From Bradyrhizobium hipponense (lineage in GTDB: Bacteria; Pseudomonadota; Alphaproteobacteria; Rhizobiales; Xanthobacteraceae): a stretch of 64,000 nucleotides of DNA. The DNA lies in contig NZ_VSTH01000047.1 of NCBI RefSeq assembly GCF_008123965.1, forward strand, positions 72,286 to 136,285, read 5' to 3'. The translations under genes and the position numbers were made by a program. The notes beneath the pieces are model-generated. The model was not told the origin of the DNA. It searched no databases and saw only the letters and a list, made by a program, of their open reading frames with translations. This document shows positions 43,244-51,210 of this stretch, one piece after another. The stretch's first letter is position 1. Every line of letters begins with the position of its first letter.

Positions 43244-45652
43244 CTAGGCAACCCTCGGCAGAGGCAGGTCAGTGACCCCCGGCACCACCGCCTTGATGCG
43301 AATGTTTCGAAATTGCACCTTCGATCCATCGTGATGGTTTTGCAGCGCGATGTGCCCCCGAAGAGACCGGGGCTTAGGATCCGTGAAGTCGTTCACCAGT
43401 ACACCGTTGAGCGTCACCTTGATGCGGCTCCCGACCGCTTCGATCAAAAACGTGTTCCACTGCCACGGGCCTTTCGCAACATCTGTGCGGATCGGCGCAT
43501 TGAGGTTGTAGATCGCACCGGTGCTTCGCAAAGGATCGTTCTCCATGTTCTTTTCGGAGTTGTATCCACGCGGATCGATCTGGATTTCGTAGCTCTGGTC
43601 GATCGCGGCCATCCAATCGCCCGGATTCGAGCTGTTCAGATTGGGCACGCGGATGAAAACACCGGAGTTGTCCGTGCGGTTTGCGGATTGCCATTCGAAC
43701 TCAAGCACGAAGTCGGAGAAGCTTTCGCGCGTGTACCAGAGCAATCCAGGCCCGCCAACGGACTCAAGAATGTCGTACACTTGGAGGAAGCTTCCGCCTC
43801 CCGACATCTGCCAGTCTGCCAAGCTCCCGGCGTATAGCGGCTTGAAACGCGCCAAAGGCGTCGGCGCCAATGCCGCAACAACGGCCGCGCTTGTCCGACG
43901 CGCGAGCGTAAGGCCTGTCAAGGACGGATTGGCCGAGCCGACGGTGGGGAACAAGGCAGGGCCAGCAACGTAGGCGTTCGAGATATGATGGAATCGCCCG
44001 CTGGAGTCTGTAATCGACGTGGCCGGATCATCGCCCATCCACAGCGTGCCCGCTTCGTGGTGCGTGTTGCCCAACTGGTCCTTCGTGGTCGCGAACGGAT
44101 CGGGTGGCGGTGCGCTTTGCCAGCCGCCGTTGTACAGGTACTGGACGTCGCCTGCGCTCTTGGCGAGGCGTCCGGCCAACCTGACCGCCGCGACGGCGAG
44201 TTTGCCCCATGCCGCGTAGTCGTTTGAGGTCGGCGTGAAATTGACCCAGGCGCGCGCGCTCATGCCATCGTTTTGAAGTGGATCTGCCGCATTGGTGAGA
44301 TTTACGAAACTCGTCGCGCCGCCGGGTCCGGCCCTCTTGTCGCCGTCCATCTCTCCGAGGCCACGAAAGACGATCGCCACCCAATCCGGGTCCTCGTTTG
44401 AAAGCAGGTTCCGCAACAGGTCGATGTCGGGCACCATCGTCCACATCGTCGCTTCCGGGTTCTGTCCTTTCTCGGCCGATGCGAGCACCTGAATATGATA
44501 GCGGCGTTTGCTTCCGTCCGGATTCGTGATCTCGCCACGCACTATCGCGCCGCCCTGCTCGAGTGTTGTGGCTGCTCCAAGCCCGAGCGCGCTGCGTTTG
44601 ACGCGCACCGTAAGATTCGTACGCAGGTGCGCCATGAAATTGGCACCCATGCTATACGCGCCGCGCGTCACCGGGAACGACTCGATCGCCAGCCGTGTCG
44701 ATTCGATCGTCCCTGCTGCTACGATGATCTGGCAATCGGGGCTGAGGTTCGTCGGAACTGAAAGCGATCGAAACTGACCATTGTAGGTGAGATCGATGCC
44801 GGTGACCCTGCCCCCGCTGGTCTGTAGCCGTATCACGTGGCACCGTGGAACGAGGAAGAAGCGCCGCCGCGAGTTATCATTCAAGGTCCAGCGCTTGGTG
44901 ATATCATCCCGGATGCTTTCCAGCAGCATGGGGCCGCTGCTGAACTTGTCGAACGAAAACAGCCCGGGCCCGGGCGAGCTCGCCTGCACCGCGATCGGAG
45001 CTTCGTCGACGGCGTCTAACGTTACATCAGGCATGATCGGGTTGGAGCTTGTCGCGACGGCTTGCAGCTGTGCATTGATCGCCGTGTTGAGCGGACCCGA
45101 CAGGTAGTCCGCCTTGTCCTGAACGCCGATTTCGAACTCGACGTCAGGGTAATTCGCGGTAAGAAAATCGCGCGCGTCTTTGGGCCACGCAGCCAGGTCA
45201 GCCGGCATGAGCCGCGGCGCCCAGCCTCCCCAGAATAGCGACCTTCCTCCCGGGCAATAGGCCAGTCCGGTGAACGGCTCGTTGCTGTGCCAGGGAATGC
45301 CCCAGACACCATTGCGCGCACGTGGATCCTGATCGTTACGCGTCACCAGCGCGGTATCCGGCGCATTCAGGCCGAGATGCGGCATATTCTGCACGTGCGT
45401 CGGGGCAAAATAGCCTCCCGCGTCGAGAAGGAGTACCCGCAGGTTCTGATCGGCGCCGGCGCGATAAGTCTTGCTGGCGACGTACGCGCCGAACATCCCC
45501 GCGCCGATGACCACGACATCGAACGGCCTGCCGCCACTGTTCACCGCTTCGTCGAAGGTGCTGCACACGTATCTGCCGAGCAAATCCCGTGCGAACTCGG
45601 TGTCTTGAATATCAACCTGAATGGAAGGGTCCTGTCGCAGAAAGGTCAGCAT
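43244..45652 (-). CDS. Fusion of GMC-family flavoprotein oxidoreductase and DUF1080 (3-keto-glycoside hydrolase type) domain
   Basis: This is an 802-aa two-part enzyme. Residues ~43-595 form a GMC oxidoreductase: FAD Rossmann motif VVVIGAGMFG (G50-x-G52-xx-G55) and the C-terminal GMC block THHEAGTLWMG...NPSLTGLTLARR with the active-site histidine pair. Residues ~605-795 form a DUF1080/PF06439 beta-jelly-roll (NSGVFIRVP; EIQIDPRGY; TGAIYNL; WNTFLIEAVGSRIKVTLNG; GHIALQNHHDGSKVQFRNI). GMC relatives oxidise sugars at C3, and PF06439 proteins cleave 3-keto-glycosides, so one polypeptide may oxidise and then cleave a glycoside. No signal peptide is seen. GGAG precedes the ATG. Confidence 0.88.
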   Translation of the reverse strand: MLTFLRQDPSIQVDIQDTEFARDLLGRYVCSTFDEAVNSGGRPFDVVVIGAGMFGAYVASKTYRAGADQNLRVLLLDAGGYFAPTHVQNMPHLGLNAPDTALVTRNDQDPRARNGVWGIPWHSNEPFTGLAYCPGGRSLFWGGWAPRLMPADLAAWPKDARDFLTANYPDVEFEIGVQDKADYLSGPLNTAINAQLQAVATSSNPIMPDVTLDAVDEAPIAVQASSPGPGLFSFDKFSSGPMLLESIRDDITKRWTLNDNSRRRFFLVPRCHVIRLQTSGGRVTGIDLTYNGQFRSLSVPTNLSPDCQIIVAAGTIESTRLAIESFPVTRGAYSMGANFMAHLRTNLTVRVKRSALGLGAATTLEQGGAIVRGEITNPDGSKRRYHIQVLASAEKGQNPEATMWTMVPDIDLLRNLLSNEDPDWVAIVFRGLGEMDGDKRAGPGGATSFVNLTNAADPLQNDGMSARAWVNFTPTSNDYAAWGKLAVAAVRLAGRLAKSAGDVQYLYNGGWQSAPPPDPFATTKDQLGNTHHEAGTLWMGDDPATSITDSSGRFHHISNAYVAGPALFPTVGSANPSLTGLTLARRTSAAVVAALAPTPLARFKPLYAGSLADWQMSGGGSFLQVYDILESVGGPGLLWYTRESFSDFVLEFEWQSANRTDNSGVFIRVPNLNSSNPGDWMAAIDQSYEIQIDPRGYNSEKNMENDPLRSTGAIYNLNAPIRTDVAKGPWQWNTFLIEAVGSRIKVTLNGVLVNDFTDPKPRSLRGHIALQNHHDGSKVQFRNIRIKAVVPGVTDLPLPRVA

Positions 45653-45897
45653 GGGAGAGCTCCTTTCGAGGTGTTATCTCCGCGGTGCGCGACGTTCGGT
45701 CCTATCGCGTCCGTTTCGGTCGGGAGAGCGCCAGAGGACGCTCCTCAGGGGCAAACGGAGGGTCGCTGCAATAAGCCTGCCCACGTGACCGCGATCGCAA
45801 AGATAAGAGAGACCTGTGGTCGGTTGTATGAGCCGGTTCACACGCCCGCGCGATTTTAACTCGATGGCCACGCGGGTCCGCGATCTTGCCGTCCCCC

Positions 45898-46398
45898 TCA
45901 GAAGTCCAGCTTGTCTTGTATGGCGTCAATTCCGGCTTTCGCGCACGCCTCGTCCGCGTCGCCGCCCGGAGCGCCGGACACGCCGACCGCTCCGACCAGA
46001 GAGCCGCCTGCTTCGACGATCAATCCTCCTCCAATGATAACCGCTCCGGTAAGATTGCGAATGCCAGACTGCATCATGCCCGGCTGGCTGATCGCATTCA
46101 GCTCGGTCGTGCTGGCTTTGAACGACGCGGCTGTCCACGCCTTGCCAGCTGCCGTTGATGGTGTGTGGGGACCTGCAAAGCGATCGCGCAGCATCACTTG
46201 CGTGACGCCGAAGCGATCGACAACAGCGACTGCAACCTGGTATCCGCGAACGCGGCAACTGCCCAACGCAGCGCGCGCAAGGTCGAGCGCCAACTCCGGA
46301 CTGAGTGATTTGTAGGCGACCAAACCTTCTTCCGCCCGTAGGGGGCAGATGGACGCAATCAGCAGGGCTATCGAGACCGACAGGCATCGAACATTCAT
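45898..46398 (-). CDS. Secreted GlcG/HbpS-family (haem-binding-like) protein
   Basis: The 166-aa protein has a signal peptide (MNVRCLSVSIALLIASICPLRA) and a GlcG/HbpS domain (LALDLARAALGSCRVRGYQVAV; VGAVGVSGAPGGDADEACAKAG). The family includes haem- or cobalamin-binding and redox-stress proteins, often beside oxidoreductases. It lies just upstream of the GMC fusion on the same strand. ATG 46398 has GGAG upstream; a TTG at 46413 is the alternative. Confidence 0.87.
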   Translation of the reverse strand: MNVRCLSVSIALLIASICPLRAEEGLVAYKSLSPELALDLARAALGSCRVRGYQVAVAVVDRFGVTQVMLRDRFAGPHTPSTAAGKAWTAASFKASTTELNAISQPGMMQSGIRNLTGAVIIGGGLIVEAGGSLVGAVGVSGAPGGDADEACAKAGIDAIQDKLDF

Positions 46399-46427
46399 GG
46401 CAATCTCCGGCAAAGTTGGCCAAACGC

Positions 46428-47117
46428 CTATTTGATCTCACCATATGTCAGATCGTCGAACAGGGTCACGCTATCCGCCTTGGTCCACAGGCCGATCATG
46501 CCCGCTTGCGCAATCGTGATGTCCTCCACCTCGAATAATTGCTTTCCGTCATAGGTCACCCTGAACCGGCTTCCTGCGAAGTCGCAACGCAGCACGTGCC
46601 ATTGCCCGGACGGCACCCGCGCGCTGACGCCATAGCCGCCTTTGCGCCCCACGATCGCCAGCGACGTTCGAATGCCCTTGATTGTCTTGTACAGCACGAC
46701 ATTGTCCTCCAGCGCGTTGGCCCGAACGACGTAGTAATTGTCGGCATCCTTCGCGCGCCAGATGATCCCCGCTGCGCGATCCTGCGACCCGGCGACGGCC
46801 TTGAATTTCACCTCGACGAAGCCATCGCGGATGGACGTATCGCTCTTGATGGCCAACGGAAACGTTGCCCGTCCGGATTGCTTGAGGACGTTCGGCTTGC
46901 TTGGCGCCGTGGGCTCCGCCTCAACGGTCCATTTCGGTTCTCCCTTGCCGGTCATCGTCAAAGTCCACCCTTCAGGCGATGTTCCGGCAGGAGCGTTGTC
47001 AAAATTCAGAGTCTCGGCCACGGCATTTCCTCCCATTAACAAAGCCAGCATCGACGCCAGCGCAAGCTTGGCCCATGCAGAAGATCGCGACGGAAAGCTT
47101 TCGGGGGTGCAGATCAT
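46428..47117 (-). CDS. Secreted LamG/DUF1080-like beta-sandwich protein
   Basis: The 229-aa product has a signal peptide (AKLALASMLALLMGGNAVAE) and a concanavalin-like fold (DGFVEVKFKAVAGSQDRAAG; YYVVRANALEDNVVLYKTIKG; WHVLRCDFAGSRFRVTYDGK) related to DUF1080/LamG sugar-binding or glycoside-active domains. It may be a periplasmic partner of the DUF1080 part of the GMC fusion. ATG 47117 is chosen for the AGGA ahead of it; 47132 is possible. It lies 29 bases upstream of the GlcG gene. Confidence 0.75.
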   Translation of the reverse strand: MICTPESFPSRSSAWAKLALASMLALLMGGNAVAETLNFDNAPAGTSPEGWTLTMTGKGEPKWTVEAEPTAPSKPNVLKQSGRATFPLAIKSDTSIRDGFVEVKFKAVAGSQDRAAGIIWRAKDADNYYVVRANALEDNVVLYKTIKGIRTSLAIVGRKGGYGVSARVPSGQWHVLRCDFAGSRFRVTYDGKQLFEVEDITIAQAGMIGLWTKADSVTLFDDLTYGEIK

Positions 47118-47128
47118 CAATTGTCCTA

Positions 47129-47566
47129 TCATCGACGTTCAGGCGATCGAGAAGGCATGCGGCTCGCCGCGCTATCGTCCCGATATGCCGGCTGCAAAAT
47201 GCCGTCGAGCGAACCGCCTAGACCGGTCGGCATCAGTTCGATCCGTTCGCCGCTGAGAGTAACCCGATAGCAGCCATCGTCCGTCTCTCCGAGATCGAGG
47301 CATAATTCGTCCTTCTCAACACGCCATTTGCAGATCTTCTTCACGCCCATCGAATAGCTTCGAAGCGTGCCGTCCCGGTCATAGACGAAACGGTAGTGGA
47401 CTTCGTCCGTGAGCTGCTTCCCCGTCAAGCCCGCGCGAATCTGCGCACCGGTGAGGAACTGCACATCTTTGGCTGCGGCAAAACCAGCATGGAAGGTGAT
47501 CAGGCCCAGGGCGCCGGCAGCGAGCGCCGCGATGAAACAAGTCGCTCGCAAACTTCCCGGCTCCAT
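47129..47566 (-). CDS. Small secreted protein, paralog of the 127-aa protein at 47871
   Basis: The 145-aa product has an N-terminal signal (TCFIAALAAGALGLITFHAG) and a domain with QIRAGLTGKQLTDEVHYRFV and KKICKWRVEKDELCLDL. The same pattern (QIRA..GK.(I/L)TD..H; WK..(D/E)D.LC) appears in the gene at 47871-48254, so the two are paralogs of a small periplasmic family. Function is unknown. The start at 47566 gives the signal peptide. Confidence 0.7.
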   Translation of the reverse strand: MEPGSLRATCFIAALAAGALGLITFHAGFAAAKDVQFLTGAQIRAGLTGKQLTDEVHYRFVYDRDGTLRSYSMGVKKICKWRVEKDELCLDLGETDDGCYRVTLSGERIELMPTGLGGSLDGILQPAYRDDSAASRMPSRSPERR

Positions 47567-47571
47567 GGCCC

Positions 47572-47751
47572 TCACTTCTTGCAGGCTTTGAGGCACATCT
47601 GGTACTCGGTCTTGCAGGCCGGTCCGGCGTAGTTCTTCATGCACGCCTTTTGCTGTTCGGCGCATACCTTGCAGGATGTTTGAGCCTGCGCCGTCGCGCT
47701 CGCAGCCAAGAGACCCGTCAGCATGCATAAACCAAGAGCCGCATTTCGCAT
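47572..47751 (-). CDS. Small secreted cysteine-rich protein
   Basis: The 59-aa product has a signal peptide (MRNAALGLCMLTGLLAASATA) and a short mature part with six cysteines (C27, C30, C37, C46, C53, C57), suggesting disulfides or metal binding in the periplasm. The ribosome-binding site is AAAGGA. It is five bases ahead of the 145-aa gene. A longer in-frame reading (to 47874) hides the signal and is rejected. Confidence 0.65.
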   Translation of the reverse strand: MRNAALGLCMLTGLLAASATAQAQTSCKVCAEQQKACMKNYAGPACKTEYQMCLKACKK

Positions 47752-47870
47752 TCGATTTTCCTTTCGTGAGGTGCGCCCTGCCCGGGGCGCGGAACCTTCA
47801 TTTTGACTTTCTTCGATACTGGCCGTGTTATCCAATGCAGCCCGCTTGCTGGGCCGTGCCTGAAGTCGTC

Positions 47871-48254
47871 TCATTGCTTCGGTTGGTGAGCCATGACCAT
47901 CGCATCCAAGGCCTTCTCATCCCCGCTGGCGCGCATCCTGATATTCGCGCCCGACATCCAGACCTCGTTGCACACAAGCGAGGTGCTTCCCGGCTGCGTC
48001 ATGCAGAGCCTGTCGTCGCGAATTTTCCAGCTTCCGGTCCATGACTCTCCCGACTCCGAACCAACGATCGAGCCGTCTGGTCGGAGATAAAGCGACCAGT
48101 GCGCCCCATCCGTGATGTCTTTGCCCATCATGCGCGCACGGATCTGTTTGCCGTCCAGCTTCCGAAGCTGATCTGCTGCGCGTGCTTCGATCGCAGGGAC
48201 CAGCATCGCTGCACAGCCAATCAGGCGCAAAGCATAGCGTGAAGCGCGCCTCAT
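47871..48254 (-). CDS. Small secreted protein, paralog of the 145-aa protein at 47129
   Basis: The 127-aa product has a signal peptide (YALRLIGCAAMLVPAIEARA) and the same small domain as its neighbour (KQIRARMMGKDITDGAHWSL; GSWKIRDDRLCM). It overlaps the superoxide dismutase stop by four bases and so is translationally coupled to it. It is probably periplasmic, with unknown function. Confidence 0.75.
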   Translation of the reverse strand: MRRASRYALRLIGCAAMLVPAIEARAADQLRKLDGKQIRARMMGKDITDGAHWSLYLRPDGSIVGSESGESWTGSWKIRDDRLCMTQPGSTSLVCNEVWMSGANIRMRASGDEKALDAMVMAHQPKQ

Positions 48255-48841
48255 CCCTGCATCCCGTCATAAGCCCGCTGCACGACGCTCCAATTGACCG
48301 CCGCCATGTAGACATCCACATAGCTACCTGCCTTGGCGCCATAATCGATGTGATAGGAGTGTTCGTACATATCGAGCGCCAGAATTGGCGTTCCGCCGGC
48401 GAGGGTGTGACAGTGATCCGACGCCCACTGGTTGACGAGCTTGCGGTCGCGTGGTGACCACGTCAGCAAGACCCAGCCGGAGCCACCGCCGAGCGCCTTG
48501 CCCATGGCGATGAATTCGGACCGCCACCGCTCATACGAACCGAAGTCCCGCGCCAGAGCCGCTTTCAGGCCCGCACCCGGCTCGCTCTCGTCGCCCAGAC
48601 CATCGAAGAAGACTTCGTGGAGAATCATCGAGTTGGCTGCGATGAGCTGTTCGCGCTTCAGCCCATTGATCAGAAAGCCAGGCGCGGTGTCAAAGTCGAG
48701 CCCGGCAAGTTTCTCTTCGATCAGATTCAGCCGTTTGACCGCCCCTCCATAGTTGTTCTCGTAATGGCTGATAATCATCCGCTCCGACATGCCGCGGATG
48801 CGGCTCGGGTCGCACGACAGCGGCTTCATGACGTAGGTCAT
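48251..48841 (-). CDS. Divergent Fe/Mn superoxide dismutase
   Basis: The 196-aa product has the Fe/Mn-SOD fold with metal ligands at H26 (ISHYENNYGG), H75 (MILHEVFFDG), D157 and H161 (LDMYEHSYHIDY). Several positions differ from classical SodA/SodB: the DxWEHxYY motif has Tyr in place of Trp, and the usual NHxFxW helix is LHEVFFDG. No signal peptide is seen. It is coupled to the 127-aa secreted gene. Superoxide dismutation is likely but not certain, given the changed second shell. Confidence 0.82.
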   Translation of the reverse strand: MTYVMKPLSCDPSRIRGMSERMIISHYENNYGGAVKRLNLIEEKLAGLDFDTAPGFLINGLKREQLIAANSMILHEVFFDGLGDESEPGAGLKAALARDFGSYERWRSEFIAMGKALGGGSGWVLLTWSPRDRKLVNQWASDHCHTLAGGTPILALDMYEHSYHIDYGAKAGSYVDVYMAAVNWSVVQRAYDGMQG

Positions 48842-49144
48842 GGCAGTCCTCCATTGAGATCACAGGAGAGTTTCAAGTTCGCCCGTTCGCGATGCCTGGC
48901 TGCTCGGCCGAGGCCATCGGCACGGCGATCCCATCGCCGACTGCGAGGTCCTAGCGCGCGCGAGACGGATAAAAGGGCCTGGAGAGGGGATCGGAAAACG
49001 GCAGACATGCAGCGTCCTTGTTGTAACGGGACGCGATTCTTGGGCATGTCGCCTCACGGGGAGATCGCTTCCCCGTACCCGCAACTAATGCCCAGCGGGG
49101 GGATTTGTCAAATGCACGCCGCGCTGACCCGACGGATGGATATC
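48842..49144. other. Leader region upstream of the SOD gene
   Basis: These 303 bases hold leader repeat copy A (49004-49082). A minus-strand reading frame MPKNRVPLQQGRCMSAVF... (49047 to 48838) ends in an ATGA overlap with the SOD start, so it could be a translated leader. Its composition is not clearly gene-like. Confidence 0.4.
49004..49082 (-). repeat. Structured leader repeat, copy A (upstream of SOD)
   Basis: About 79 bases match copy B at 50909-50988. The core GGGCATGTCGCCTCACGGGG is identical. Read on the minus strand, a hairpin (GGGGA...TCTCCCC) is followed by GTGAGGCGACATGCCCAAG and, about 30 bases later, GCATGTCT. It lies about 165 bases ahead of the SOD start codon. Confidence 0.75.
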
Positions 49145-49294
49145 TCAACCCAGTCGTAGGACAAACCCGCGCTTGCGGGTGTCCCGGCTGGCTGTCGACT
49201 CACCGTCGCTCACGATCGTCAGGATGCGTTCGCCAAGCGAGGGGCCGACGGTACAGGACAGCAGAGCTGCCGCTATCATCGTCAGGACACGCAT
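49145..49294 (-). CDS. Tiny secreted peptide, possibly truncated
   Basis: The 49-aa ORF has a very strong ribosome-binding site (AAAGGAGG) and a clear signal peptide (MRVLTMIAAALLSCTVGPSL) followed by only about 29 residues (GERILTIVSDGESTASRDTR...). Either a genuine mini-protein or the start of a gene that has lost its body. Nothing recognisable follows downstream in other frames. Confidence 0.45.
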   Translation of the reverse strand: MRVLTMIAAALLSCTVGPSLGERILTIVSDGESTASRDTRKRGFVLRLG

Positions 49295-49501
49295 GGTTTC
49301 CTCCTTTGTTCGATGAACGGTAACGACCGGCCTGCACACGAGTTCAGAAAGGATCACAACCCTTGGCGCGGCACTGCGGGACAACGGCACGAACAAGTGC
49401 CTTGCTCCGGGCCCACGCCGTGGACCGAGCGCGTTGGATGACTTGGGGCTCGGTCAAGCACGCGCCCGGCTCGACGAACATTATCACGCGCGCCCCTGGC
49501 C

Positions 49502-50446
49502 TCAGCTCTTCGTGCTGGCCGTCTTGTCGAGTGCGGCACGCAAGCCGTTGGCAAGCTTGATGGCGTCGTCGTTGGCCCAGAAGTGCATGAAGAAAAGGCG
49601 CGGCTGTTCGTCCAGCATGTGGCTATGGAGCGCCGTCACGCCGATGCCATGCGATCGTAGTGCCTTGATCACGGGGTTCACCTCGTCGCCGGTCAGAACG
49701 AAATCGCCGGTGATGGCCGCCTTGCCGCCGCCGGTCGGTTGAAAGTTGATGCCGGTTGCGACGCCGAGCGGACCTGCGGGGCTCAACTGCATCCCTTCCT
49801 CGGTCACCGGATCGCGGCGGGGAACGTTGAACTGATAGACGCCGCCGTTGGCTTGCCCCTTGATGCCGATGATCTGGTCGAGCTGTGCGGTGTCGAGATC
49901 GACGGCGGGCGCAGGGGCCGCCGGAGCCGCCGCCGACAGCGGCGTCCTGCTTTCGGCAAGCCCATCTTTGATGGCGGTCGCGACCTTGACCGGATCGCCG
50001 TGCCCGGCCACGTGCATGTAGAACGTCGCCGGGCTCGCGCCGAGCAGATGATTGTGAACGGCGGTGATATCGAGCCCGCTCGCGATCATCTTCAGCATGA
50101 CCGGATTGATTTCCGATTCCAGCAGCACCAGGTCGCCCATCGCCGTGACGCCGCCATGAGCGGGCTTGAATGCGACCCAGCCGCCCAGCGCGAGTGCCGG
50201 CTTGATGGTCACCCCGTCGAGCGTCACCGTGAGGTCAGTGCGGGGAAAGCCGTAACGATGGACGTCGCCGGTCACCGCCGCCTTTCGGCCCAGCGTTTCA
50301 TCGACCTTCTGCCAATCGGCATCTTGCGCGTGAGCTGTCGCGACGAAGAGTCCGGTGAACGCTCGCCAATCCACGATCTGAACGCTTGCGCTGGTCGCGC
50401 AGAAGCACGCGCCGATGCCTATCAGCGCCGAGATTGTCTTTCGCAT
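49502..50446 (-). CDS. Secreted DUF1259 (LppY/LpqO-type) protein
   Basis: The 314-aa protein has a signal peptide (MRKTISALIGIGACFCATSA) and two similar DUF1259 halves. Each half carries a histidine pair motif: DITAVHNHLLG in the first and GVTALHSHML in the second. DUF1259 proteins are often found near metal-resistance genes, and the paired histidines suggest metal binding. ATG 50446 has AGGGAG upstream. It follows the PepSY gene by 49 bases. Confidence 0.85.
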   Translation of the reverse strand: MRKTISALIGIGACFCATSASVQIVDWRAFTGLFVATAHAQDADWQKVDETLGRKAAVTGDVHRYGFPRTDLTVTLDGVTIKPALALGGWVAFKPAHGGVTAMGDLVLLESEINPVMLKMIASGLDITAVHNHLLGASPATFYMHVAGHGDPVKVATAIKDGLAESRTPLSAAAPAAPAPAVDLDTAQLDQIIGIKGQANGGVYQFNVPRRDPVTEEGMQLSPAGPLGVATGINFQPTGGGKAAITGDFVLTGDEVNPVIKALRSHGIGVTALHSHMLDEQPRLFFMHFWANDDAIKLANGLRAALDKTASTKS

Positions 50447-50495
50447 GGATCTAACTCCCTTGAGCTTCAATTTGGGGTCCTCAGCAGCCGGCGTC

Positions 50496-50729
50496 TCACT
50501 TTTGCTCCTTGATCTGGCCGCTGCTGTCGACGACGAGCCGCACCTCCTTGCCGTTCTTCACGGCCTTGGCGGTCGTACCCTCGGCGGTCGACTTGATGTC
50601 GCTGACCTCTGAGTAGCCGGCCGCCGTAATCCTGGCGACCAGTTCCTCCTGTGTCAGGGCGTGTGCGCTCGACAGCCCGGCCGCGATCGCAAGCAATAGA
50701 ACGGTGCGGAAGGTTGTTCCTGTTCGCAT
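50496..50729 (-). CDS. Secreted PepSY-like small protein
   Basis: The 77-aa product has a signal peptide (MRTGTTFRTVLLLAIAAGLS, cleavage near SAHA) and one PepSY-like domain (TQEELVARITAAGYSEVSDI; KNGKEVRLVVDSSGQIKEQK). The family is periplasmic and regulatory or inhibitory in nature. The ribosome-binding site is GGAGAACG. A longer in-frame extension into the upstream leader is not protein-like. Confidence 0.8.
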   Translation of the reverse strand: MRTGTTFRTVLLLAIAAGLSSAHALTQEELVARITAAGYSEVSDIKSTAEGTTAKAVKNGKEVRLVVDSSGQIKEQK

Positions 50730-50787
50730 GATCGTTCTCCTGGTTATGTCCTCTGCCCCAGGTGACGTCCGTTTCGCGATCCTCCCC

Positions 50788-50913
50788 CTAGATGATGCCC
50801 ACGAGGCGCGGCAAAGCTCGGGCATCGATGCGCGCAGCGATGCGATCGGCGCGGGCGCCGTGCGGAAAGACCGAGACAATCTGCCGGATGAAATCGGGGC
50901 TATATGAAGACAT
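50788..50913 (-). CDS. Possible 41-aa leader peptide
   Basis: The ORF MSSYSPDFIRQIVSVFPHGA... ends at 50788, starting within leader repeat copy B and lying 58 bases ahead of the PepSY gene. It has balanced composition but no ribosome-binding site I would trust. It may be a leader peptide or chance. Confidence 0.25.
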   Translation of the reverse strand: MSSYSPDFIRQIVSVFPHGARADRIAARIDARALPRLVGII

Positions 50914-50988
50914 GCTGCGCCCTTGGTGATCAGGACGCGATGCTTGGGCATGTCGCCTCACGGGGAGATCGCACATCCCCGAACCCCA
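50909..50988 (-). repeat. Structured leader repeat, copy B (upstream of PepSY-DUF1259)
   Basis: It matches copy A (49004-49082) in the same orientation: hairpin GGGGAT...ATCTCCCC, then GTGAGGCGACATGCCCAAG, then GCATGTCT. It lies about 180 bases ahead of the PepSY start. Confidence 0.75.
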
Positions 50989-50989
50989 A

Positions 50990-51010
50990 ATAAAAACCCG
51001 AGGGCGGGTG
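50990..51010 (-). terminator. Short terminator-like hairpin before leader copy B
   Basis: On the minus strand ACCCG-CCCT-CGGGT is followed by TTTTTATTT. The stem is only five base pairs, so it is weak. It would stop read-through into the copy B leader. Confidence 0.35.
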
Positions 51011-51210
51011 CTGTCAACCGGCGAGCGCTCCGCGCGGCCCACCGAAGTCGCCAGCGCGCGTCACGAAGAGTTCACCATTCGAACGGAACCGCGCCGGCGT
51101 CTTGAAACTCGCGGACGGCCCCATTATTGTTCCTCGCGTGGGGACGAAGCAGACTCCCCGTGAGGCCTCGGTCCAAGCTCTGCGCAGCATGCCACTCGTG
51201 GAGCTTGCGC

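Noticed and set aside
47752..47874. N-terminal extension of the Cys-rich secreted peptide
   Set aside because: The extension would bury a good signal peptide and overlaps the upstream gene; the ATG with AAAGGA is better.
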